Positions 1 through 10,700 of a stretch of DNA of 64,000 nucleotides are shown here, in pieces; within the stretch, counting starts at the first letter, position 1, and each line of letters starts with the position of its first letter. Both the position numbers and the translations under genes were made by a program. The notes under the pieces are model-generated. The model was not told the origin of the DNA and did no database searches. It worked only from the letters and a program-made list of their open reading frames with translations. This DNA comes from Progne subis subis (Eukaryota > Chordata > Aves > Passeriformes > Hirundinidae), in contig JAKJHU010000014.1 of the NCBI GenBank assembly GCA_022316685.1, forward strand, positions 3,033,001-3,097,000. Direction: 5' to 3'.

Positions 1-1073
1 GTCTGTGCAGGGCCACAGAGATTGAAGCTGTGCCTGTCAGTCCCCACAGTGTAAGTCTGTGTCATCTGTAGGGAAGCAGAGAGCACTTACTTGCAGAGTG
101 GCAGATTGTTCCTGGCCGTGTAAATTGGCTTTGCAGCTCCGGGATGTGAACTGGGGTGGGATGGGGTCTGGTCTGGGGCACGGGGATGTGCCTGCTGTAC
201 CTGTCAGGGTATCTGATGGTTTTTACTGGAGGAAATGGCCCATGGCAATAAAAAGACCTCTCTGGGGCCACGTGAGGGTTCACCTTGTAAGCTAGAAGTC
301 AGAATTGTGTGTCTCTAAGTCTGAGCAGTATCAAAGGAGATGTGAAAGAATGTTGGCATGTCAAGTGCTGCAGTGACATGGCTGCATGAATCACTGCTGC
401 CGCACTGTTTACAAAACACTTTTCCCTGGATGTTCTGTGCTGAGGAGGTATGGTTCCTGCCTGGATCGCTCTCTGTGATCTGACTCCACAGAAAAGGTGT
501 CCTTCATATAGCAGAAGCTACTGATGTGAGACTGGGTCCTTCCTTTGATGTCTGGATCCAGGTGTCCTCCTACCTGAAGGTTAAGGATCAGAGATTTGGC
601 AGCTTTGCTACTGTTTTTTTTTCTCTTGCTGTGGTCAGGGAGCTGTGTAAAGACAGGGTACTGTGGAGAGATTAGGTGGACTGTAAATAGGAGAGAGAAG
701 CACCTCTACCTTTCAGTGGATCTTCTTCCTCAGTGTGAAAGTCAATGTTCATCAGCTCCCAGCAGTTAGAAGGAGTTAAATCATTGCTGTGATGTAAACA
801 AGCCTCTGTGGCTATTGCAGAGCTGTTTGTTCAGATTGCTTTTCTCTCCATCTCAGGCTGAGAATTTGCAGGCTCTCCTGGAGGCTGAGGCAGGAACAAT
901 GAATTCCTTGTAAGAACACTTTGGGGGGAACTTGAGAGTGTCCTAATCCATGGGCTTTAATTCCATCTCTCCTGCTGCCTGATGAGGACGGCGGTGGTCT
1001 CAGTCCCTGTGACTGAAATATTCAGAGATTTTACCTTCTTGTGTTTCACATGTGTCTCTCTCTTTGCTGCTAG
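1..1073 (+). other. ZMAT3: ZMAT3 intron, 3' part (gene continues off the left edge)
   Basis: This is intronic sequence ending in a pyrimidine-rich tract and a TAG acceptor at 1071-1073. I looked for the N-terminal exon of ZMAT3, which should carry the first matrin-type zinc finger, and did not find it here, so it lies upstream of the window. The open frames in this stretch are short, overlap on both strands and show no zinc-finger pattern. No repeat or RNA gene was recognised. Confidence 0.8.
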
Positions 1074-1240
1074 ATGGGATCCAGTAAACCAGGTGGCCGA
1101 GTGATCTTGGCTACAGAGAATGATTACTGCAAGCTTTGTGATGCCTCATTTAGTTCTCCGGCTGTGGCACAGGCTCACTACCAAGGGAAAAATCACGCCA
1201 AGCGGCTGCGTCTTGCAGAGGCACAGAATAACTCATTCTC
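1074..1240 (+). CDS. ZMAT3: ZMAT3 coding exon with zinc finger 2 (third-to-last coding exon)
   Basis: ZMAT3 (also called WIG1 or PAG608) is a p53-induced, mainly nuclear zinc-finger protein that binds double-stranded and AU-rich RNA and affects mRNA stability and splicing. This exon opens in phase 0 with ATGGGATCC, which is an internal Met in the family and not the start codon. It encodes 55 codons plus two bases. A matrin-type finger C-x2-C-x12-H-x5-H is visible, with Cys codons at 1128-1130 and 1137-1139 and His codons at 1176-1178 and 1194-1196. The segment from GGRVILATEN to KNHAKRLRLA matches mammalian ZMAT3 almost residue for residue from memory. The donor is GTAGGT at 1241. The following intron is only 111 bp (1241-1351). 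Confidence 0.97.
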
Positions 1241-1351
1241 GTAGGTATTGTTCAACCTCATGCTCAGGCTGAAAGTGTGTGGCAGTGTCTCTGGCAGTCC
1301 TTTTGTCAGAAATCTCTGAATTGCAGCTGTTCATATTTGTTTAATCTGCAG

Positions 1352-1452
1352 GGATGCCTCGGAACTAGGCAAACGAAGGGCAAGGAAAGAAGGGAATGAA
1401 TATAAGATGATGCAGAACAGAAGAAATACATATACGGTTCAGAACAACACAG
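1352..1452 (+). CDS. ZMAT3: ZMAT3 coding exon, basic linker between zinc fingers 2 and 3
   Basis: The first base completes the split Ser codon from the previous exon (TC|G). Thirty-three codons follow, and one base is left for the next exon. The encoded stretch runs DASELGKRRARKEGNEYK and on to TVQNNT. It corresponds to the basic linker of ZMAT3, and the KRRARK cluster could serve as a nuclear localisation signal or RNA-contacting patch (inference). The acceptor is CAG at 1349-1351 and the donor is GTAATG at 1453. Both agree with the reading phase of the flanking exons, and there is no stop or frameshift. Confidence 0.96.
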
Positions 1453-2419
1453 GTAATGTGGGGCTTTCATCTATTCTGTAGTTGAGATGGTAATTAATAA
1501 TAAGCAGACTTGTTTTTCTTCTGTTTCTGGGGTCTGTTTCAGCAGAGTCAGGTTGTGAAAGGAGCTGATCCAAGCTCTGCTGATCCTTCATTTTTTTTTC
1601 CCAGCTGCTAAAGTTGCTTAGTTCTGTCAGCCTGCTTGTAGTTCTTTTTCTCAGTTTGTAACTTAATTTACCATCTGCCTGTCTCTAAAACTGCTCTAAG
1701 TGGTGACAGTTTTCCTGCTTTATTTTCTTGGCAGGTGGCCAGGTGCTTTGACTCCTGCTGTGGCACATCAACCTGTACTTGCACTCCCATGACCAGAATG
1801 AGAGGGCATGTTAGCCTCCCTCTAGGACCATCTGTTCCTAGCATAGAGTCCTTCCTCAGGTGTTAGATACTAACTTTACTATGATTTAAAGTGTGCTTTA
1901 CAATCTCCAGCCAGGCATCTATTTCTCTTTTTCATTTTAAGTTGTTTTACGAAGCACACATTAACAGAAACCCTGATTCCTGGTGAAGCTTGGTTTAATC
2001 ATGTCATTTTAATCACTGTTGTGTGGAAAAGATAAATCTTTTAAAGTTCTATTAAATGTAATCTTGTGAGTTTTAAACCGAGGCAGTGTTTTCTAATCAA
2101 AAGACTGTTCTAGTTTTGGAATTAGGTGGTTAAGGAAAAAAAAAGAATTGATTCATTACTTAAGTGGTTAGACTCTTGATTTTCAATAAGACTGGGACAT
2201 TAAGCCCAGTCTACTACTTTATAAAATTCCAAGTGCCACCATGTGTGCTGCACCTCTGGAAATCAGCAGACGTGGGGAAAATGAGGCTCGACTCTGATCA
2301 GTTAAAGAAGCAAATCTTTGTCTGCTTTTCAATCATTCATTGGACTTGGGCGTTGTCGCTGAGCTGCCTCAAGCTTTGATTTCTTCCAGGTAAACCAGGC
2401 TTTTCTGTTGACTCCCCAG
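1453..2419 (+). other. ZMAT3: ZMAT3 last coding-region intron
   Basis: This 967-bp intron is AT-rich, with T-rich stretches and an A9 run near 2140. It ends with CAG at 2417-2419. A second acceptor-like CAG with a good pyrimidine tract ends at 2389, exactly 30 bases upstream and in the same phase (see findings). No repeat or RNA gene was recognised. Confidence 0.9.
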
Positions 2420-2631
2420 GTCCCTACTTCAACCCCCGCTCGCGCCAGAGGATCCCCCGTGACCTGGCCATGTGCGTGACGCCCAGCGGCCAGTTCTACT
2501 GCTCCATGTGCAACGCGGGCGCCAGCGAGGAGATGGAGTTCAGGCAGCACCTGGAGAGCAAACAGCACAAGAGCAAAGTGTCCGAGCAGCGGTACAGGAG
2601 CGAGATGGAGAACCTGGGCTATGTCCAATGA
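2420..2631 (+). CDS. ZMAT3: ZMAT3 terminal coding exon with zinc finger 3 and stop
   Basis: Two bases complete a Gly codon with the previous exon. Sixty-nine residues follow, ending at TGA (2629-2631). The third matrin-type finger has the same C-x2-C-x12-H-x5-H spacing, beginning with the Cys codon at 2500-2502 within QFYCSMCNAG and closing in RQHLESKQHK. The C-terminus reads EMENLGYVQ. From memory mammalian ZMAT3 ends in GYV, so the final Gln looks like a one-codon extension. The exon is conspicuously GC-rich at third positions compared with the AT-rich flanks. The three exons together give 159 residues, about the length of the C-terminal part of the roughly 289-residue human protein. Confidence 0.97.
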
Positions 2632-5600
2632 CGCGTCACCCTCGGTAGTAGTTTGCAACTAGAGCAGCTTGTCTCTCGCCTGCTGTTTGCCACATGCCCT
2701 GCTTTGTGCTCCATTGGGTAGGAGTATGCTCTCGAGCTGTACATGTAACACCTGCAAACTTACTGGTATGGTTAGATTTTTTTTCTATCATAGTCGGCAG
2801 GATGACGCTGTGCAGGACATGAAGTGTTTTTGGTGTTTGTTTGCTAATTATCTGAGGCTCTTCATTGTGTTGAGTGGCGGGGAGGAAACTGTCTTCTCCC
2901 CAGCCTTCTGCATGATTATGCAAAGCCCAAGAAGTGCTGGGAACTTCTGTGGTTCTACCACATGGGTGGACCGTGTGCAAAGCCCACTCCCCTCTTGGCA
3001 CACCGCAGAGCAGTGCTCCAGAATGCCTCCCTGCAGCAGACTGAATCTCTGGGCAGCTTGTGAAAGAGGGGCAGGAGTAGGGCCTGTGAATGAATTAGGT
3101 GGTGTACTTGTCCACACTTTGCTGCTTCTGGCCCCCATTACAGTCCAGAGTAGGTTCTTTCCACATCCTAGTAGAAAGGCTGTGCATACCTCTTCTCCTT
3201 GGAGGGTCTTGCCTCCTACTGCTTTCTCTGCGATGCAGATTCCATTCTGAACATCTGACATGGATTTCAGCTGATTAACCCCATTCAGAAGTACTCTTCT
3301 ACTCTTTATATTGTTGCCTGGACACCTTAGTGTGCCATGGGTGTAGCTCATCTCCCTGAAGAGAGTCTCTGTGGATCTCAGTGGCTTAATGAAATGAACT
3401 GGAAAGCAGACCTGCTCAGGTGAGAGGTGCTGTGCTCTGATTCTGCCTTAGACTGAGTCAGGTTGAGAATAGATGGAAGGAGCTGTCAGCTGTAATTTCT
3501 TTGCATGTGGATGTAGAAGAGAGCAAGAGCTGGTCTCTGGCTTGCAGTCCTTGCTCTGGAAGAACAGGGCTGCCTGGACTCTGGGTAGCAGATACTGGTG
3601 TATCCCACTTCCATGCCATTCCCTGGGCAAAGCCTAATGGGTGTTTATAGAGGAAAGTTGACACTTCTAGCTTTGAACTAGAGCTACCAATATTGGTTGA
3701 CTTTCCACCCCTCTTTCTTTTTCCATCTCAGGATGGGTTTTAGTTCCATTCCTTGATGAGAATTTGACTGTTCTTGGGACCATCAAAAATCCAAAGTTAT
3801 GTAGGATTAAAATGTCAGGATGATGACTGAGTAACGGCTTTTTGGCTTCATGGAAGTATTCGCGAAACTTGCTAAGCAACTTTTTAATTGTAGACAGACT
3901 CAAAAGGTGTGTGTGTGTTTGTTTTGATATTCCTTAGCAAAAGTAGGAGGGGGATAAAGAGCAGAAGTAGGGCTGTCATTTATTCTTCTGCTCGTTTGGG
4001 TAGATGTGAGGAGTTGTTATTGGAGTCCAGTTCACAGTGTCATTAAAACATGGTCTCCAATGGCAAGTGCAGCACGTGGGTGGCTTTTGTTGGACCTGAT
4101 CCCCCACAGTGCTGCTGTAGCTTCACTGACTTCAGTGACAGGAGCAGAGAGGGTCCAGGAAGCACCATGGCTCGTCTCTCAACCCTCTTCAGGCAGCTGG
4201 AATTAGATGCAGCTCCATTAGTTTCAGTAGGATTTTACCAGGGATAAATTGTACCTAGTGCATAGTGTTGAAGGTATCTCCCCTGCCTCCTTTTATTGCC
4301 ATTCTTATCCTGCCTCTTGCATTCCAGAAGGACTTTCTGCTTGCCTTAAAATATGAAGAATGAGTAACAAAAAAATCCAGATAGTCTTTATTCATCTTCC
4401 TAGGCAACCTTCAAAAGGTTTGTTGCACTTGGCTGCTCCTCAGAAATTGAGTATTGTGTTCTTCAGCTCCTCGAGTGAGCATCAGGGAGCCATACCACCT
4501 GAATGCAGCCTTCCTGAATCCAGGCAAGGTGAGTGCTTACAAAGTAGTTGAAAACAACCCCCTAGATCATTCCATGCTGATCCTTGCCCTGCAGAGAGAG
4601 GCAGAGGAATAGATGTCCTCATGAATGGGATTCCTTCCCCTCCTTTGTGCAAAGTCAAATGGAGTTTGTGCCCTGGCGCACGTGAGAAGGTAGAACAGGT
4701 GCCCAGGTTGTAGAGCACTCACTGAATAGTTCTGACAGCTTTGTGGGTCTGTTTCTTCTGTGCTTTCCTGCCCCTGCTTGACCCTCTATGTAGCCTTGAA
4801 GAATATTTGCCTTTCCAAAATCTCTCATCAGCCTTTCCCCCTCATCATTCGTATTGACTGAAGGGCTCTGGTTTTCTCTTTGTGTCCTGTCCTTTGGTTT
4901 GCCAGTCTGACACCACTGTCCAGAGGGGCAGAGGAAGTTAGATGAGCCTTGCCACAATGTGCTTCAGCACGGTGATCCCTGCATTATGGTTAAACATCCC
5001 TCTGGCTGTAAATTAAAGTGTGGCATTTCCCACAGGCTGCAATTAGTAGCAGAAAAACAACCCTTTGTGAAATATGAGCTGGAGGAGCTGTCTGGCTTAT
5101 TGCTAGGGATGAGGAGGCATTTTTGCTTGCTTTCACGTGTCCCAAAAATCAGCTGTTCACCACTTAGCTTTGGTTACTGCTCCTACTCCCAGCCTAGCCG
5201 TCTGCTCCTCTTTTGGCATTTCCAGTGACTGCTGGAGGTGTCAAAACCTGGTTTGCTCCAGCTTTGCAGATGTGCCCCAGCACAGCAGTGTGCTGGTGCC
5301 TTTGGGAGGGTGCAGGGATGTGCAGGGGGCTGTTCTTGCTGGCTCCTCTCTGCTTGGGGCTGAGTCTGGTTTGGAGTGGTGGCTTCAGTCTGCCCTGAAC
5401 AGAGAAGCCTGAACCTGCTTTGTTCTGTTCAAGGGAGTACAATTAATGTGGTCATCCTGGTGATTTCAGAGTGATGGCTTGTAGAGCAGGTGTACAGCAG
5501 GCAGTGGGACTCAAGTGACAAGGCAGGACAGATTTCCTCCCTGGAAGGAAAGATGTCTTTCAGAGAGAAGCAGCTGAGACTCACTTTGCCCCAGTGCTCT

Positions 5601-7371
5601 GTTGTGGCCCTTCCTGCAAGCGACCAAAGCTTTCCTCTCCCTCTTCAGCATTGCCTGGTGGCTTGTGATCTTCCCACTCCCCTTTCAGCGTAGGAAGTTG
5701 CTGACTGCAAAGAGAAAACACCCAACCTCCCCATTATCCTTAGGGTTCAGGACAATCCAAACTCATACTTGTCATCTACTGAGTAGATCCTGATTTTATT
5801 TCTTTTTATGAAAGGTGTTCTCCAAATCACTGTTCAAAAAATACTGAAAACACGTTCTGGGCAAACCCTTTTGACATAGATGGGCTGGGGAGAACACTGT
5901 ACAGCCAAAGTGCCATTTTCCAGACCCAATTAATCTTTTCTTCGTGTTAAACCAAGTACCAAACCCAAGAAACAGGACTTTCCTGAAACTGTCACGTTGG
6001 CCAGTAGGTTAATGCCCTTTGCTGCTAAGAAACAAAATGTAAATCAGTATGTTCATATTTATTTTACTGTGCTGACCACTAATTGATTTGTTAATATTTA
6101 AGGCATTATGCTGTAGGTTGTTTTTAAGTGGAAAAATTCTACATCGCACTTTGCTTTTGAATCAGAGCAATTATTTATTGTATTTGTGAAAATATTTTTA
6201 CTCCCACTTAGCTGTTGTTTTCTTTCCCTTGGTACAAAAACCCAACCAAACCCAAACAGCAAAACCCACCCCAAACCCCCCAACCAAATCCAATCTGTGG
6301 ATCTTTATTTCTTTTCATGCTAAGCAAAATGAGGATTTCCTTGAAACTTGTTATTAAATGTCGATTTCCAATTTCTTTTTCCTCAAATGATTCCTTTGCT
6401 AACTTGGGATGTTATTTTTAGAAACACAAAGTTCATGCTTCATTTAAACATTCATTTCTTTTAAGGCAAGGAAGTAAACCATGTGGAATCCATGAATTTG
6501 TGAGGAGTATGAAAGTGATACTATTTTGTTTGTATTAAGCATTAGCTGTTGTTTTGCATTCTGCACTAATGTGTAAATCTGTTATAATCTTGCCTAACAT
6601 TGGTCTATTTTTGACTTTTTGCTTTCTTGATGCACATGGAAAGGAACCCTGAAAACTTCGGTGGAGTTGCTTAGGATGGTCATCAGTGTAACAAAATGCA
6701 GATTTTTTTTCTGTAAAGCTGCTTATTTCCTTTCCTAGATGCCCATTATTGGGCATTAGAAGGGAAAGCTGTTGCCATAAGCATGGATTCATATTTTAGC
6801 TTACTGATGCATGATGCCCTTTTGCTACATTACTTAAGCGATGCTCTCACTGTAACCTATGAGAATCTTGCCTGGGTCAGGAGTAAATGAAATACCCAAG
6901 GCAAACATGTTATATTGGCTGGGGCCGGGCAAGGTACATTGCTAAGTTTGTCTTTTACTCCTCCATTTGGATTTTACTCCTCCAACACTCTTATGGTTTT
7001 GCTTTTTGAGGACTATCTATCTGGTTCTGTAAGGATTTGGTCTTGCTTCAGCTAAAATAGTTTGAAGTACCTTGACTTAAGTTTGGAGCAAGGTATGAAA
7101 ACATTCAGGAATTTCTCACTGCTGATGTTTTATATGTGTTTTTGTTTTGTGATTTTTTTTAATTTTTTTTTTTTTTTTAAACTTCACAACCACATGTACA
7201 AGGGTGCTCTGGATGAGATGGAGATCTGTTGCTGATTGTAGAAAAGCAAATGCCATGGTTTCCAAAGGATAACAGAAAATGGAGAAATATGGACCTGGTT
7301 TTTTGAAGTTAGTGGCTGAGCTTCTTTTATTTTTGAGCTGAGCTTACCACCTGCATGAAGTTGGAAGGGAA

Positions 7372-7394
7372 AATAAAATCTAGTGTGAAATAAA
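7372..7394 (+). terminator. ZMAT3: Two tandem polyadenylation hexamers (AATAAA) for ZMAT3
   Basis: AATAAA occurs at 7372-7377 and again at 7389-7394, in an A/T-rich setting followed by GT-containing sequence. They are candidate proximal poly(A) signals for ZMAT3. A third hexamer lies at 7507-7512, followed by a T/G-rich stretch (ACTTTTTCAGTTTGT) that resembles a downstream element. Which are used is not known. Confidence 0.4.
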
Positions 7395-7735
7395 TGTGGT
7401 CAAACAGTAGTTCTGGGAATCTCTCCTTTAAAAAAATGTATCACAGCTAAAATTGTGTCAGCTTACCTGAAATATCTGCAGGTAAAGAGAGAATTGAATT
7501 TTTGAAAATAAAAACACTTTTTCAGTTTGTATTTTGCAGGGGAAAAATTACTTGATCTAATTTCCTTCTGCATCTGTCCAGCAACATCATTTGCAAGTGC
7601 TTTGAACATGTTTCATCTAGAGCCTTCTTGTTAGGTTGTTTTGTACATTTTTCCTTATTTCCTTTATATTGTACTGACCCCCGTGAGGGAATACTTGATG
7701 AAAATTATTTTTTTTGTTTTCCTTCTTCATTATGT

Positions 7736-7741
7736 AATAAA
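7736..7741 (+). terminator. ZMAT3: Candidate distal polyadenylation signal for ZMAT3
   Basis: A canonical AATAAA is followed about 30-45 bases later by a GT-rich segment (TTGATATTTGGTATTGTTA), the layout expected around a cleavage site. I use it as the likely distal end of the ZMAT3 transcript. The choice over the hexamers at 7372-7512 or 8662 is inference. Confidence 0.4.
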
Positions 7742-10700
7742 CCATCTTGCTCTTACCATTGTACAGCCTTGATATTTGGTATTGTTACTGCTCATGACTG
7801 GATTGGGCATGACTGAGTTAACCCAGCACTGAGTGCAACCACATGAACATATTTTCGCACACTGATAAAGGAGTATAATTCAGGGTAGAATTTGTTACTC
7901 TGAAGGAGGGTCAGTGTATTTCCAGCTGTTACTGAAAGCCAGCTGAAAGCTCTCTTGGCTTTGGGAGGGTTGGAGAGTGCTCAGGATCTGACAGGACAGG
8001 AGTCAGGAGGGACACAAAAGGCTCTGTTTCTGTCTATGCTTCCCCCTTGAGTGGACATCACAAGCTCTGCCACAGCCCCAGGCTGAACACAGACTGGTTT
8101 TCAACTCTGACTGTGAAAAGGTAGGGACAAGCTGATCCTGATACTTACATTTGCACATTTTTTTTACCAGAGTGCTCTTTCCCCCTTTCATTACTTGAGG
8201 GCTCCAGAAGAGCATATGCTTGTGCAGCATAAATGACTTCCCAAACAGAAAGGACATTCTGATTGGAGCCTTGGAAGCAGAGAAAAACTGGGTTTTTTTG
8301 AGCTCAGCTCAGGTAAGAGCAAAGCACAGCCCTTCTGTGGTGCTGCAGCCATGCTGTCGGTGCAGTGAGCTGTTGACCTCAAGGGCAGTGTCCTGGGGGC
8401 ACACCAAAGGACATTTTGAGGGTGTGACTGCTGTTGGGGCATGAATATGGGTGTAAAAGCAGCTGTGAACAGGGATATGTCCCTGCACTCCTTGTCCTCT
8501 CTAATTCCAGCCATTGGGCTCTTACAGAGAACACTGACACTGGTGGGATTCTCCTGATTTACCATTTGGGATGAGAGCTGCCTCTATGCTTAGGTGACTT
8601 CTTCTGTGCTAACAGTGGAGTGCTGGAGGCTTTATGTGTTCCCACTTATAGTAAATAGAGTAATAAAAACTTGTTAGGGGAGTTTAATGTTAAATCTCAC
8701 CCCAGCCCTTCACTGTTTATGTTCATCCAGGCTGTGTTTGATCATCCTGGAAACCAAACCCCTACAAAGCAGCACATCCCCATTATCAGATTTCTCTGAT
8801 AAAGCTCTGCGTTTTTAATACTTACATGTGGTAATTGTGTTTTATACCAATTCTGTAGCAATTTGGTTCAGCCAAAAACCATAGTGACATGCAGATACCT
8901 GGGCAACCTCTCTGAGAGTCACAGGCATTTGCTGAATTACTCAGCAAATAAAGTACTGTAAAAAAAAAGATGAAAAGCCAAAGACTAAATGTATAATTCG
9001 AAAGCGTAAATAGACCTCCATCTGCTTCTACAATTACTCTGGTGTCTAAGGGTTTCACAGAGTTGTCCTGTAACATTTTACACTTGAGGAAGTAACATTT
9101 GGGGGAAGATTTTTCCAGAATGTCTATGGCTAAAAAGGAAGATTGAATTCAATGCTTTTGAATACCAAGCTGCTGTCCCTGCCTCAACTCCATCCAGCCT
9201 CCCTGCTCCCAGAATGATGAAAATGACTGGATTTTAAAACCTATTTGATTAATAATAGTTGGATTTTCATTGTTCATGTAGTGGCTTTATAAAGCATTAG
9301 GACTTTAGCATGTGGTTTAAAAATAATGAATCCTGGCAGAGATCTTCCAATATTGCTTCTGCCATTAAACCTTAGTGGAGACGTGGAAAAACAACAGCTT
9401 TTAGGAGGATTGTAAAGGATGCAGGTTTGCAAAGCGCAGGTTTGGAGACTCTTCTGTATTCATTTATGGCCCCTTCACATGAATTCCCTTTATTCCTACT
9501 TCTAGTTCTCCTAAAGCATTTGGAGTGAAGGCTGCTTCTCTCCTTTGGAATAGTAATAAGATGCTGTAACAGATAACATCAAGGATTCATTGGTGTATCC
9601 TTTAGGGAGTGACGTGCTCTCGACTGGCATCATTCCACTGGGTTTCCTTCACCTCTCTACCTGTGTGAAACAGGAGCAGAGCTGTGTAAAGTCACTGGAA
9701 TTACATGAGGGTAAAGAGAGATAGGAAGATTATCCACAGTGTGTTATCTGAGGCTAGGGAATGTGGCAGGTGTTTGCAGTACCTATAAAGATGTTAAAAA
9801 AGTATTAATCTAAGGCTTGTTTCGCAGTATAGGTACAAAGGTACAGAGATGCTGTGAGTGAAAGAACAAGGTGTAGGGTTCTAAGAAGAAATGAGCACAG
9901 TTGTGTGAGAAATAAAATAGGCTGCCTTTGGTGTGTCTGAAGTTTTGTGCAGGAATTCAGTATTCACCTGAAGAAGCAGACTATGGACTTTATTAATGCA
10001 ACGTGAGCAGTAGTGTGAAAAACACAGAAGTTGAAACATAGGTGTGAAAACAAAGGAAAGTCAAATGGCCAAATCCCTGTGCACCAGAAGAGATATGACA
10101 TACAGCTTAACACCTGAAATTTTGGGGAGTCTGGAAAGAATACTTCAGAATTAAGAAAGAAAGCATACTTCCTCTTTGTTCTTGTCCACTAATAATTAAA
10201 GATCATTTTCCAGTAGCTCCTTATTGCAGCTTCCTCTAACATTTCACAGCATCTCAACAACAGCTTAATTAGGAAATGGCCAAACCACCCAACACATGAG
10301 GATCTTGGACAAGTAGATCCTGTTTGTAAAAGCCTGGTGACATTCAGAGCATGTTTAATTAGCAGGTCTGAGTTCTGACAGAGGAGCAAAGCTGTTCATC
10401 TGCAGGATATTGCATTTATTTATGTCAGGTGGGATGATGGGCTGTCATATATTCTGCTGGTCTGTAGCTGGCATCAAGGTACCAGGCATGAGGGCTGGAT
10501 GCTTCTCATGTCTCCTACTGTGCCTCCTCTCAGTGACTGTGTCTTTGAGGGTCTGTTTTTGACCAGTGTATCTTTGGTTTGCCTTGTCACAGTCACAGAA
10601 GTGCAGCTAACAGGACATATTCTCAATTTAACGTTGTGTGAAGCACAGTTTTTTATTATGCAAACCCCAGTTTCCAGTGGATATTGTTAAAAAGTACAAA

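Larger units (their letters stand above)
2632..7765 (+). other. ZMAT3: ZMAT3 3' UTR (probable extent)
   Basis: About 5 kb after the stop lacks any supported gene. It is AT-rich with many ATTTA-type motifs, as expected for the long 3' UTR known for mammalian ZMAT3. AATAAA hexamers are scarce until about 7.37 kb, where several cluster. A C/A-rich low-complexity tract lies at about 6235-6293 and a T16 run at 7163-7178. The open frames here, up to 193 codons at 2669-3250, overlap antisense frames and show no recognisable domain. The true 3' end cannot be fixed from sequence alone. A further AATAAA at 8662 would allow a slightly longer UTR. Confidence 0.6.

Noticed and set aside
59..295. Possible N-terminal ZMAT3 exon at the left edge
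   Set aside because: The frame lacks the C-x2-C...H-x5-H finger and the Pro-rich sequence of the ZMAT3 N-terminus, and an antisense frame spans the same bases.
2329..2658. 109-codon antisense frame over the last ZMAT3 exon
   Set aside because: It is a shadow of the GC-rich coding exon, which is confirmed by homology and the zinc-finger pattern on the + strand.
2669..3250. 193-codon open frame after the ZMAT3 stop
   Set aside because: It lies in the 3' UTR, overlaps equally long antisense frames and shows no domain.
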